From positions 1 through 16,278 of the forward strand of contig DIVK01000062.1 in NCBI GenBank assembly GCA_002422455.1: DNA of 16,278 bases. Reading direction: 5' to 3'. Positions within the stretch are counted from its first letter, which is position 1; every line of letters starts with the position of its first letter. This document shows, in pieces, positions 7,508 through 14,449 of this stretch. A program made the translations under genes and the position numbers. The notes under the pieces are model-generated. The model did not search any database and was not told the DNA's origin. It worked only from the letters and a program-made list of their open reading frames with translations. Source of the DNA: Rhodoferax sp. UBA6134 (GTDB lineage Bacteria; Pseudomonadota; Gammaproteobacteria; Burkholderiales; Burkholderiaceae_C).

Positions 7508-8812
7508 ATGAGCTCCACGCGCTTCCTGACCGGCATCACCACCTCCGGCACCCCCCACCTGGGCAATTACGTCGGCTCCATCCGGCCCTCGGTACAGGCC
7601 AGCCGGCGCGCTGACGTCGAGAGTTTTTATTTTCTGGCGGACTACCACGCCCTGATCAAGATCGATGACCCCGCGCGCATCCAACGCTCCACGCTGGAAA
7701 TTGCCGCCAGCTGGCTGGCCGCCGGGCTGGACCCCGCGCGCGTCACCTTCTACCGCCAGTCGGACGTGCCTGAAATCCCGGAGCTCACCTGGTTTCTCAC
7801 CTGCGTCACCGGCAAGGGCGTGCTCAACCGCGCCCACGCCTACAAGGCAGCAGTGGACAAGAACGCCAGCACGGGCGCCGATCCCGACGCCGATGTCAGC
7901 GCCGGCCTGTTCATGTACCCGGTGCTGATGGGGGCGGACATTCTGCTGTTCAACGCCCACAAGGTGCCGGTCGGGCGCGACCAGGTCCAGCACATCGAGA
8001 TGGCGCGCGACATGGCGCACAGTTTCAATTACCGCTACGGCGAACACTTTGTACCGCCCGAGGCAGTGATCGAGGACGACGTGGCGACCCTGCCCGGTCT
8101 GGACGGCCGCAAGATGAGCAAAAGCTACGACAACACCATCCCGCTCTTTGCGCCGCGCGAGCAACTCAAAAAACTCATCGCCGGCATCGTGACCGACTCC
8201 GCCGCGCCGGGCGAGCCCAAAACCGTGGAAGGCTCCGCCCTGTTCCAGATTTACCAGGCCTTTGCCACACCTGAAGAAACGGCCAGCCTGCGCCAGGCCT
8301 ACGCCGGCGGCATTGCCTGGAAAGACGCCAAGCAGCTGGTATTTGAACGCATCGACCGCGAACTCGCCCCCATGCGCGAGGCGTACCTGGCGCTGCTGAG
8401 CGAGCCCGCCAAGATCGAGGCCATTTTGCTGGCGGGTGCCGCGCGCGCGCGCCAGATCGCCACACCCTTCATGGGCCGCCTGCGCCACGCGGTGGGCCTG
8501 CGCGACCTGCGCACCCAGGCCGGTGAGCAAACCGCAAAAACCGCCAAGGTGGCGAAACCGATGTTCAAGCAATACCGCGAACGCGACGGCAAGTTCTACT
8601 TCAAGCTGGTGGATGCCGATGGCCGCCTGCTGCTGCAAAGCGCCGGCTTCGACTCGCCCCGGGACGCCGGCCAAGCCATTGCCTTGCTGCAGACCCAGGG
8701 CGCATCTGCCCTGGCCGGTCTGACCGGCAAGCTGCAGGCCGCTGCCGATGTGGCGGCGCAGGACATCAGCGCGGCCCTGCGGCAGCTCGGCGACGCCGGG
8801 AACGGATGCTGA
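7508..8812 (+). CDS. trpS: Tryptophanyl-tRNA synthetase with C-terminal extension
   Basis: This class Ic aminoacyl-tRNA synthetase charges tRNA-Trp with tryptophan in the cytoplasm. The ATP-binding signatures are the HIGH-type PHLGN (His17-Asn20) and the KMSKS loop (residues 202-206, GRKMSKSYDN). The tryptophan pocket region AGLFMYPVLMGADILLF and QVQHIEMARD are conserved. At 434 aa it is about 100 residues longer than E. coli TrpS. The extra C-terminal part contains a compact stretch at about residues 355-395 (DGKFYFKLVDADGRLLLQSA) resembling the DUF1508/YegP fold, followed by an Ala-rich tail. I chose the ATG at 7508 because the preceding in-frame codons overlap the upstream gene and are unlike the family. 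Confidence 0.95.
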   Translation: MSSTRFLTGITTSGTPHLGNYVGSIRPSVQASRRADVESFYFLADYHALIKIDDPARIQRSTLEIAASWLAAGLDPARVTFYRQSDVPEIPELTWFLTCVTGKGVLNRAHAYKAAVDKNASTGADPDADVSAGLFMYPVLMGADILLFNAHKVPVGRDQVQHIEMARDMAHSFNYRYGEHFVPPEAVIEDDVATLPGLDGRKMSKSYDNTIPLFAPREQLKKLIAGIVTDSAAPGEPKTVEGSALFQIYQAFATPEETASLRQAYAGGIAWKDAKQLVFERIDRELAPMREAYLALLSEPAKIEAILLAGAARARQIATPFMGRLRHAVGLRDLRTQAGEQTAKTAKVAKPMFKQYRERDGKFYFKLVDADGRLLLQSAGFDSPRDAGQAIALLQTQGASALAGLTGKLQAAADVAAQDISAALRQLGDAGNGC

Positions 8813-8837
8813 CAGCGGCCGAAGCAGGTACCGCCGC

Positions 8838-8846
8838 TGCTACAAT
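8838..8846 (+). promoter_or_regulatory. Extended -10 promoter of tRNA-Ser
   Basis: TGCTACAAT is an extended -10 (TGnTAtaaT type) whose expected start point near 8853 lies about 10 nt before the mature tRNA 5' end. A good -35 at 17 bp is absent, as is usual when TGn is present. Confidence 0.55.
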
Positions 8847-8863
8847 CACGCCAGTTCGACACA

Positions 8864-8951
<88 letters not shown>

Positions 8952-8959
8952 ATACCAGC

Positions 8960-8995
8960 AAGGGTTTGCCGCTATAAATATTGCAGCAAGCCCTT
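8960..8995 (+). terminator. Stem-loop directly after tRNA-Ser
   Basis: AAGGGTTTGC (8960-8969) and GCAAGCCCTT (8986-8995) pair over ten base pairs with one G-U, around a 16-nt AT-rich loop. It begins 8 nt after the CCA. It could terminate the tRNA transcript, although the following tract (TCCCTTTGG) is only weakly T-rich. It lies inside the element, so any terminator function was brought in with it. Confidence 0.45.
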
Positions 8996-9007
8996 TCCCT
9001 TTGGTGC

Positions 9008-9030
9008 TCCATGTAGCCACCATGTAGCCA
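9008..9030. repeat. Left arm repeat: two ATGTAGCCA units, shared with the right end
   Basis: Two direct ATGTAGCCA units (9011-9019 and 9022-9030) are 11 bp apart. The whole 23-bp block is identical to 14450-14472 near the other end. An inverted partial copy (TACATGG, 9035-9041) follows. The position 57 bp inside the tRNA-side att, and the match at the int side, suggest arm-type integrase or excisionase binding sites. Confidence 0.7.
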
Positions 9031-9073
9031 GCGGTACATGGTTTCGCGCCTTTTCAGGCACCCCCAAATGCAG

Positions 9074-9092
9074 AAAACCAGCACTCGGCTGG
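9074..9092 (-). terminator. Rho-independent terminator of the element operon (possibly bidirectional)
   Basis: Read on the minus strand, CCAGC-CGAGT-GCTGG is followed by TTTTCTGC and begins 8 nt after the stop of the primase-helicase gene. On the plus strand the same hairpin is followed by CTTTGATTT, so it may also stop transcription coming from the tRNA side. Confidence 0.6.
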
Positions 9093-9099
9093 CTTTGAT

Positions 9100-11115
9100 T
9101 TAATTTGATTGTTTTTCAGTGTGAGCCCCGGACAATCCCGGCCCCTCTACCGTCACCTCGAATAGCCAACGCTCGCTAAGTAGGTTTTCCAGCATCGCCA
9201 CCACGTCCGAAGTCTTGCGGCGAACCTTTGCCTTAACCCCGGCGCGGTTCAGTGGATTACCTGCCAGCCATGCCACCTCCACGGCATCGCGTATGTCTTG
9301 GCGCAGACTAGCCTCATCATCCTTGCGCTGTTGCTCTGCGGCCTGTTCTGCGGCTTCCTTGCGGCTCTGTTGGGCAGGTTCGGCAATGCCCCAACGCAGC
9401 AGCACGGTTTCCATGTTGCCGAACTCGTCGGGCGCGGTCGTTTGTGCGGTGTAGCCGGTTATTTCAAGCTCTGGCCACCGTGCCTCAAACCGGGTCTTTC
9501 CTTGCACCAGGTAACGACTCTCACCCTCACGAATCAGAAACATGGTCTGGTTTGCGTCGCCTTCAATGGCACTGGCCCCTCGGCTTGTCAGTGCGTCATT
9601 GCGGGTCAGGTTCGCTTTTGCAACATGACCGATTAACCAGACTGGCAAACCGTCAAACCCCTGCTTCAATGCGGCCATCATTCGGCTCGCCTCGCTGTTG
9701 TCGTTTTCGTTATCCAGCGCCAGCACTGCGGATTTAGTGTCCAGCACCACCAGCGGCAGCACGTCCACGCCTTCCACAGTGCGGTTGAACTGCTCCCTGT
9801 AGGTTGCACCAACTTGTGCCACGAATGCCGGGTCAAGTCGAACGGCTTCCACGATATGCACGCGCTCTCGCACTAGCCCTAGGTCGATACCTAGATTTGA
9901 ATGCAGAGTCACCCCGGCCAATATGCGGCGGGCCTGCTCCACATCCTCGGTGACATAAACAACATGCCTCCACTGGCGCGGCATCAGGTCATCCCCGTGC
10001 AGCCCGGCGGCGGTCATTGCCAGTGGCAGCAAGGCGGTTGTCTTGCCCACGCCATGCGCCCCAGCAATCACGGTCACGCCATGCCCAATGAAGCCCGGCA
10101 GCACCCAGCGCGGCGGCTTTGCGGTGCCATCAATGTCAACGAATCGCGCCAGCGGGTGAACTTTGGGTTCAGGCTTGGGCGGCTCGGTCGCAGCCTCTAA
10201 CAATGCTTGCACCACGTCAAAGCCCCCATCAGGCGAACAGAACAGGTCGTTAATGTCGCTGTTTGCAGGCCAGCCCGAGGGCATGGTCGCCACTGCGCAA
10301 TGATGCAGGGCGGCAATTTCAGCGGCGGCGGCTTCCTTGCCAATATCCGGGCATATCACCAGCTTTGCGATTGGCTCACGCTGGCGCAGGGCGTCAGCCA
10401 CGCGGGCGATATTGCCCCAGCCAAAACAACACACGGCGCGGTGTCCGGTTGCCTGCCATGCGCTCCACGCGGCCCCGATACCCTCGCAGAGATACACCGG
10501 GCCATCAGTGCCTAGCGCGAACATTGCCCCGGTCATGCTTGCACCGGGTAGGTTTAGCTTTTTGCCACCACCAGCTGGGATAAATTGCAGGCTCTGAATT
10601 TCGCCACCTGGAGCATAGGCTGGTACTGCCAAAAACCCGGCCATGCTTTGCCCGGCAATGGTCAGACTGTCACCAGCAGGCACCACGCGCAGGCCATCAG
10701 GGTTGCCTTGCTTTGTGGCAATGTAACCATGCGAAGCGGTCGCAGGCAGGCAGCGTGCAAACACTTCTCTGGCACTTTGTCCGGGCGCGGCCTTGCGTTG
10801 CGGCTCCACTGGCTTCGGTGCGGGTCTGGCTGGCGCAGGGCGCGGGCTTGGGTTGCCATCCTTCCAGCCGTGGTCTTTTGCCATGCCAAACAAGGCACCA
10901 GCACCGACACCACCGGGCGCGGTCTTGAAACTTCGCCACGTTGCCCAGCTCGCTTGGGCGTTGTAATTGCCAGCGGGTGCGCTCCATTGGTCGAAGTCAT
11001 CAAAGCCCAGCCCGGCAGCGTGCGCGGCCATGCCAGCTTTCACCCATGAATCACGCGGCAAGTCGGCAGGAATCGAGTAAAGCGCATCACGGGCGCGGTC
11101 GATTTCGTTAAGCAT
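9100..11115 (-). CDS. Primase-helicase replication protein (PriCT_2-like, Toprim-like, RepA/DnaB-like ATPase)
   Basis: This 671-aa protein is the probable replication initiator/primase-helicase of the element. Residues 1-86 look like a PriCT_2 domain (RDSWVKAGMAAHAAGLGFDD and the NAQASWATWRSF stretch). A Pro/Ala linker follows. Residues about 115-300 form a Toprim-like domain with VYLCEGIGAAWS (Glu near 211) and LVICPDIGKEAA (Asp near 257). The usual second Asp of the DxD motif is missing. Residues about 320-580 form a RecA-fold ATPase: Walker A GAHGVGKTT (352-360), Walker B VVLDTKS (near 457), a sensor WLIGHVAKA and RGASAIEGDANQ. A charged helix and a winged-helix-like segment (603-655) end it. 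The ATG at 11115 overlaps the upstream stop by 8 bp. A longer in-frame start at 11286 would read antisense-like, Arg-rich sequence and is rejected. Confidence 0.88.
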   Translation of the reverse strand: MLNEIDRARDALYSIPADLPRDSWVKAGMAAHAAGLGFDDFDQWSAPAGNYNAQASWATWRSFKTAPGGVGAGALFGMAKDHGWKDGNPSPRPAPARPAPKPVEPQRKAAPGQSAREVFARCLPATASHGYIATKQGNPDGLRVVPAGDSLTIAGQSMAGFLAVPAYAPGGEIQSLQFIPAGGGKKLNLPGASMTGAMFALGTDGPVYLCEGIGAAWSAWQATGHRAVCCFGWGNIARVADALRQREPIAKLVICPDIGKEAAAAEIAALHHCAVATMPSGWPANSDINDLFCSPDGGFDVVQALLEAATEPPKPEPKVHPLARFVDIDGTAKPPRWVLPGFIGHGVTVIAGAHGVGKTTALLPLAMTAAGLHGDDLMPRQWRHVVYVTEDVEQARRILAGVTLHSNLGIDLGLVRERVHIVEAVRLDPAFVAQVGATYREQFNRTVEGVDVLPLVVLDTKSAVLALDNENDNSEASRMMAALKQGFDGLPVWLIGHVAKANLTRNDALTSRGASAIEGDANQTMFLIREGESRYLVQGKTRFEARWPELEITGYTAQTTAPDEFGNMETVLLRWGIAEPAQQSRKEAAEQAAEQQRKDDEASLRQDIRDAVEVAWLAGNPLNRAGVKAKVRRKTSDVVAMLENLLSERWLFEVTVEGPGLSGAHTEKQSN

Positions 11116-11482
11116 GGGCAGCACCTCCACGCTTTGCAATCCACGCCAGGACACGGCGGCGGTCTTGCTGGGTAAAGTGATAAACACCGGGCCAGCAATC
11201 GAATAAATCACGGTCTTTCTTTTTGGTGCGGGCGCATGGCACCTCCAGCCCACGGCGGCGAAGTTCCGCGACAAGCTCGGGGCCATTACTGCAACCCGCT
11301 ATCTGGTCGAGGTGTTCCCGCGTTACCGGGCGCGTCATCAGAGCTTGAATGGTGCGAAGGTGTCGCGGGTTATCCGTGCCAGTGAAGCGGGCGACACGGA
11401 TAGAATCGGCGGTGTCTTTTGTGTGAGTCTTGGCGGGTTGGTCGTTTGCCGCGTCCAGCCCGTTGCCTTTTGGGGCGGCCAT
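11108..11482 (-). CDS. Small winged-helix-like protein of the element
   Basis: The 124-aa protein has a polar, probably disordered first 30 residues (PKGNGLDAANDQPAKTHTKD). It then has a compact domain resembling prophage helix-turn-helix proteins: IQALMTRPVTREHLDQIAGC is a likely helix-turn-helix, LVAELRRRGLEVPC the recognition helix and turn, and LFDCWPGVYHFTQQDRRRVLAWI a wing plus last helix. It sits between the AlpA-like gene and the primase-helicase, overlapping the first by 1 bp (TAATG) and the second by 8 bp, so all three are translated as a coupled unit. A role in replication control or DNA binding is inferred. I do not recognise a named family with certainty. Confidence 0.75.
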   Translation of the reverse strand: MAAPKGNGLDAANDQPAKTHTKDTADSIRVARFTGTDNPRHLRTIQALMTRPVTREHLDQIAGCSNGPELVAELRRRGLEVPCARTKKKDRDLFDCWPGVYHFTQQDRRRVLAWIAKRGGAAHA

Positions 11483-11754
11483 TACAGCGTCACCCCCAGC
11501 ACACGGCGCAGTTCAGATACAGGCCATGCAAGGCGGCCATTGATGCGAAGCGGGCGGATTGGCCCATCCTCGTTACATGCCCAACCCCTCAAAGTCTGCG
11601 GGCGACGGTTCAGGTAATAGGCGAGTTCGCCGGTCGTGAGATTGGGTTTAGTAACCAGCGCCAGTGGTGGAAATGGCGGCGTGAATTGTTGCGGGGCGGT
11701 TGCCTCGCGCATGGTTTCAGGGCTGTGATTTACAGCTTGGGTCGTAGATAGCAT
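11482..11754 (-). CDS. AlpA/excisionase-like helix-turn-helix protein
   Basis: The 90-aa protein has a disordered N-terminal half and a MerR-like winged HTH of the AlpA/HTH_17 type at about residues 38-88: LTTGELAYYLNRRPQTLRGW, then PLRINGRLAWPVSELRRVLGV. AlpA-like proteins in satellites and prophages act as excisionases or as activators of integrase or replication genes. The start at 11754 is preceded by GGAG 8 nt upstream, a good ribosome site, and is preferred to the in-frame 11802 start. It is the first gene of the AlpA, winged-helix, primase operon. A 139-bp gap upstream contains an imperfect inverted repeat, CCCACTAG/CTAGGGG (11798-11821), that might be an operator. Confidence 0.8.
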   Translation of the reverse strand: MLSTTQAVNHSPETMREATAPQQFTPPFPPLALVTKPNLTTGELAYYLNRRPQTLRGWACNEDGPIRPLRINGRLAWPVSELRRVLGVTL

Positions 11755-11797
11755 CTCGGTATCTCCAGCGCATCTCTGCGTTAGGTTTTTCGAACAA

Positions 11798-11821
11798 CCC
11801 ACTAGCCCGAATGACTAGGGG
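11798..11821. promoter_or_regulatory. Imperfect inverted repeat upstream of the AlpA-like gene
   Basis: CCCACTAG and CTAGGGG are separated by 9 nt in the region that must hold the promoter of the replication operon. The position about 45 nt before the start codon fits an operator, but the repeat is short and could be chance. Confidence 0.3.
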
Positions 11822-11893
11822 TACAAGCGGCGCATCGCTGCATTGACCTGTTGCTACTAATGTAGGTTTGCGTTCATCCCAAATAAAGCCTAT

Positions 11894-12352
11894 TTAATGG
11901 GAAGTCTTGTACTGTCGGTCTCTCGCATTCCCAAGCCTGTTTTTCAAAGTCTTTAACTTGCCTTGAAATACCTCGCCCCGTACTCTTGATGCACTCCAGC
12001 CATAGCGGGCATATTCCTTGGTGAAGTACCACGTCAGCACGGCGGAATCGGTTGGTTTTGCATGCCGATTGGCTGCGATAAATTCGGTCAGCATGGTGGT
12101 GTTGAATATCTCCACCAGCGCCAAATCCTCCGTGTTCTTTGTGGGTCTGCCTCTACCGCGCTTTTCAGTTTTGGCGGGGGGTATCAAGGCCATCAAAGAA
12201 TTGAGCGTTGCTATGGTCTGATTCGCTGCGTTCAGGGTCGCGGTCGTAGCCTCCAGCAATGCGCGCTGCGAGGCAACCAGCCGCAGCAATTCATCAATGG
12301 TTTTATTGCAGGCTTCGTGCCCTATGCCACCAGGCAGGGTAATTGTTTTCAC
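11894..12352 (-). CDS. Unrecognised element protein with coiled coil and AT-hook-like motif
   Basis: I do not recognise this 152-aa protein. Residues 16-57 (IDELLRLVASQRALLEATTA and onward) form heptad-like leucine-rich helices, consistent with a coiled-coil dimerisation segment. Residues 64-72 read KRGRGRPTK, an AT-hook-like basic motif. The C-terminal half (residues 74-150) is helical and basic, with AVLTWYFTKEYARYGWSASR and a final LKTLKNRLGNARDR. The architecture suggests a dimeric DNA-binding protein, for example a repressor or nucleoid-type regulator of the element. The start is GTG at 12352 with AAGGGG about 7 nt upstream. It stands alone between brnA (109 bp upstream) and the AlpA-like gene. 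Confidence 0.8.
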   Translation of the reverse strand: MKTITLPGGIGHEACNKTIDELLRLVASQRALLEATTATLNAANQTIATLNSLMALIPPAKTEKRGRGRPTKNTEDLALVEIFNTTMLTEFIAANRHAKPTDSAVLTWYFTKEYARYGWSASRVRGEVFQGKLKTLKNRLGNARDRQYKTSH

Positions 12353-12461
12353 TGTCGCACCCCTTCAGGTGTTCACTTCAAATAAGGAGCCCCGGCCAGG
12401 TCGGTGAAGGTGTCCGACTTTTCGGCCCGGTTTCGAAGCGGGTCTAGCTGGGGCAAAACTG

Positions 12462-12776
12462 TTATTCCTTCGTCACGCCATGCGCCACGGCATCACGCAA
12501 TACGGCATTGATACGCGTCTGCCACCCCGGCCCGGTTGCCTTGAATGCGTCCAGCACATCAGCATCCACACGCATGTTCAGGGTCGGGCGCTTGACGCTC
12601 ACGGGCGGCCTACCCCGCCCACGGGTAATGGTTGCCTGTTGCCAGTAGGCAGATGCGGCGGCGGTGTCGTTGGGGTCATACGGCCCGGACTGGTCATCAA
12701 TGGGCGCATCAGCAGCGGCTTCGCGTTTGACACGCGCCCAGTCTGTGCCCGTGGGCTTAGTGGTAGTTTTTGGCAT
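12462..12776 (-). CDS. brnA: BrnA family antitoxin
   Basis: The 104-aa protein ends in the BrnA signature LNMRVDADVLDAFKATGPGW followed by QTRINAVLRDAVAHG, a ribbon-helix-helix-type DNA-binding fold. BrnA neutralises the BrnT toxin and represses the shared promoter. The N-terminal part is acidic and flexible (APIDDQSGPYDPNDTAAASA), and a basic RGRGRPPVSVKR segment precedes the fold. The start ATG at 12776 lies inside brnT, giving a 20-bp overlap and toxin-first coupling, the usual brnTA order. The longer in-frame start (12803) would lie deeper in brnT and is less likely. Confidence 0.93.
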   Translation of the reverse strand: MPKTTTKPTGTDWARVKREAAADAPIDDQSGPYDPNDTAAASAYWQQATITRGRGRPPVSVKRPTLNMRVDADVLDAFKATGPGWQTRINAVLRDAVAHGVTKE

Positions 12777-13035
12777 ACAGCGTCCTTTCCTGTTTGGATG
12801 CACGGCGCAACGAAATAGCTCGCACCTCGTCAGACTGGCTCATCACGTACACCAGCACCAGAACCACGCCTGCCACTTCAACCATTGCAATATCCATCAA
12901 CCGGGCTTCACCTTGTCGGGTTGATTCCAATGTCAGTTTGTTTTGTGCATCGAACACCAGCAGCGCATCAGCCAGCGACAACCCGTGTTTGATGATGTTG
13001 GCGCTGTCCTTTTCCGGGTCATATGTGAGTTTCAT
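12757..13035 (-). CDS. brnT: BrnT family toxin (type II toxin-antitoxin)
   Basis: This 92-aa protein is a BrnT toxin, a RelE-like ribonuclease that halts translation when free of BrnA. Family features are the N-terminal YDPEKDSANIIKHGLSLADA, DAQNKLTLESTRQGEARLMD, VEVAGVVLVLVYV and the C-terminal VRAISLRRASKQERTLY, where the family's catalytic Arg residues lie. It appears full-length and intact. Its promoter overlaps the end of the integrase gene, so the module is expressed on its own. It probably stabilises the element against loss, and a role in phage defence is possible but unsupported by sequence. Confidence 0.94.
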   Translation of the reverse strand: MKLTYDPEKDSANIIKHGLSLADALLVFDAQNKLTLESTRQGEARLMDIAMVEVAGVVLVLVYVMSQSDEVRAISLRRASKQERTLYAKNYH

Positions 13036-13045
13036 TGCTGTATTT

Positions 13046-13074
13046 ATTGTATTGGCATCAATTCATCAAGTCAA
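13046..13074 (-). promoter_or_regulatory. Sigma-70-type promoter of brnTA
   Basis: On the minus strand, TTGACT (13074-13069) and TACAAT (13051-13046) are separated by exactly 17 bp. The -35 overlaps the integrase stop codon. The expected start point is only about 4 nt before the brnT ATG. A TTGAT direct repeat in the spacer (TTGATGAATTGAT) might be part of the BrnA operator. Confidence 0.7.
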
Positions 13075-14438
13075 CCGGCCACCACGCGCAGCGCACCGGG
13101 CGCGGCCTTGGTATCAAACACAATCCCGGCCTGTTCCAAAATCCACGCTTCAATCTTTTCATGATGCACGCGCAGCAGGTCCAGCGGGCGCACGGTGTAA
13201 TGCTTTTCAGCGGTCGCGCTGGGTTTGTGCCCCATGAGTTGCGCCACCACGCCAGCGGGTATCTCCAGCCACTCGGTCAGCGACTTGAAGGAACGGCGCA
13301 AACCGTGAATGGTCAGGTCGTTAATACCGGCTACCTTGCAGGCGTCACCATGCGGGTTGCGCGGGATTACCAGAGTCCCGCCTGCAGCCGTAGTGCTGGA
13401 AAATACAAACTCATTCCGGCGCGGCAGGGTTGCAAACAGTTGCGAGACATAGGGGGTGAGCGGAATAACACGGGTGCCCTCTACTTTGTCGCGAATGGTC
13501 AGCCCACGCCATTTCGTGTTTATGTCATCCCAGCGCAGCCCCAACACCTCCCCGGCTCTTGCGCCAGTGAGCAGCAAGGTTTGCAGGTAGGCAGCGATAA
13601 CCGGGTTTTGAAGCTGGCGCACTGCGTCAAACCATGCTGGCAACTGTTCTTTCAGCAGGGCATCCTGTTTTACCTTTGGTTTGCCCAATGCTTCGCGGGT
13701 CTTTGTGGTCTTGGCTGGGTTCTTGAGTGGCAGCAGGTCAACATAGGCGGGCTGTTCCTCGCACCAGCCTAGAAACGCTTTCAGGCAACGCCATGCCAGC
13801 CGGGCAGCGGACGGGCGTGTTTTGGCTTCGTTATCAGCCCATGCCTCTATCACTGGCGCGGTCAGGTCGCGCAGGGGCTTCGCCATCAGTGCGTGCAATA
13901 TTCCCGGCTCTGTCACTCCACGCCCACGGGTTCCGCGCATGGTTTGAATCCCACCGGCATTCACCATTGAAACGTGTTCGCTGAAATGGCGCTCCCCCCA
14001 ATGCTTTTTACGTGCGGCAAGATAGACAGCCCAAACCTCGCCCACGGTTGCAGCTTGCAGGGCAGCAGCGGCTTTGCTGGAAGCTTTGGCGGCGTCTTGC
14101 TGGCGCTCCAGTTCGCGGGGGTCATCCCCATCGCTTCGCACCACCACGGCAAGGCGGCGTGCTTCGGTTCTGGCGGCTTCAATGTCCCACACCCTCACAT
14201 CCCCAATGGTGCGGCGAATGGTCTGCCTGTTTAGCTTTGCCTCATAGACAAACGCTTTTAAGCCCTTGGGGTTTTTGACACTGGCAGCGGTTGCACGCAC
14301 GCGTAAGCCGGGCGCTTTGGCGTCTCTCAGGAAAACCTGAGACTTACCAGCCGGGCAGGTCAGGCGCTCGATTAACCCGGCTGTCAGGTCTTGCGCTTCA
14401 CCCAGGTCTGGCGCGTCGGTTTTCTTTGGTCTTGCCAT
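13071..14438 (-). CDS. int: Tyrosine recombinase integrase of the element
   Basis: The 455-aa integrase inserts and, with an excisionase, removes the element at tRNA-Ser. The N-terminal arm-binding region with FLRDAKAPGLRVRATA and YEAKLNRQTIRRTIGDVRVW resembles the DUF4102-type domain of phage-like integrases. A core-binding domain follows. The catalytic residues are visible: Arg294 (TGARAGEVLGLRW), Lys near 318, His378 and Arg381 (HGLRRSF), His404 (LMGHKPSATAEKHY) and the nucleophile Tyr414. It is therefore intact. I chose the ATG at 14438, preceded by an AAAGGG ribosome site. The upstream ATG at 14465 lies inside the ATGTAGCCA repeats. The gene is read away from attR, which begins 165 bp upstream. 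Confidence 0.95.
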   Translation of the reverse strand: MARPKKTDAPDLGEAQDLTAGLIERLTCPAGKSQVFLRDAKAPGLRVRATAASVKNPKGLKAFVYEAKLNRQTIRRTIGDVRVWDIEAARTEARRLAVVVRSDGDDPRELERQQDAAKASSKAAAALQAATVGEVWAVYLAARKKHWGERHFSEHVSMVNAGGIQTMRGTRGRGVTEPGILHALMAKPLRDLTAPVIEAWADNEAKTRPSAARLAWRCLKAFLGWCEEQPAYVDLLPLKNPAKTTKTREALGKPKVKQDALLKEQLPAWFDAVRQLQNPVIAAYLQTLLLTGARAGEVLGLRWDDINTKWRGLTIRDKVEGTRVIPLTPYVSQLFATLPRRNEFVFSSTTAAGGTLVIPRNPHGDACKVAGINDLTIHGLRRSFKSLTEWLEIPAGVVAQLMGHKPSATAEKHYTVRPLDLLRVHHEKIEAWILEQAGIVFDTKAAPGALRVVAG

Positions 14439-14449
14439 CGTCTGCCCTT

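Noticed and set aside
11116..11286. N-terminal extension of the primase-helicase to 11286
   Set aside because: The extra 57 residues overlap the winged-helix gene in another frame and look like non-coding translation. The start at 11115 begins the PriCT_2-like domain directly.
12380..12461. Hairpin CCCGCTTCGAAACCGGG-like sequence as a brnTA terminator
   Set aside because: The stem is short and no T run follows, so I did not list it as a terminator.
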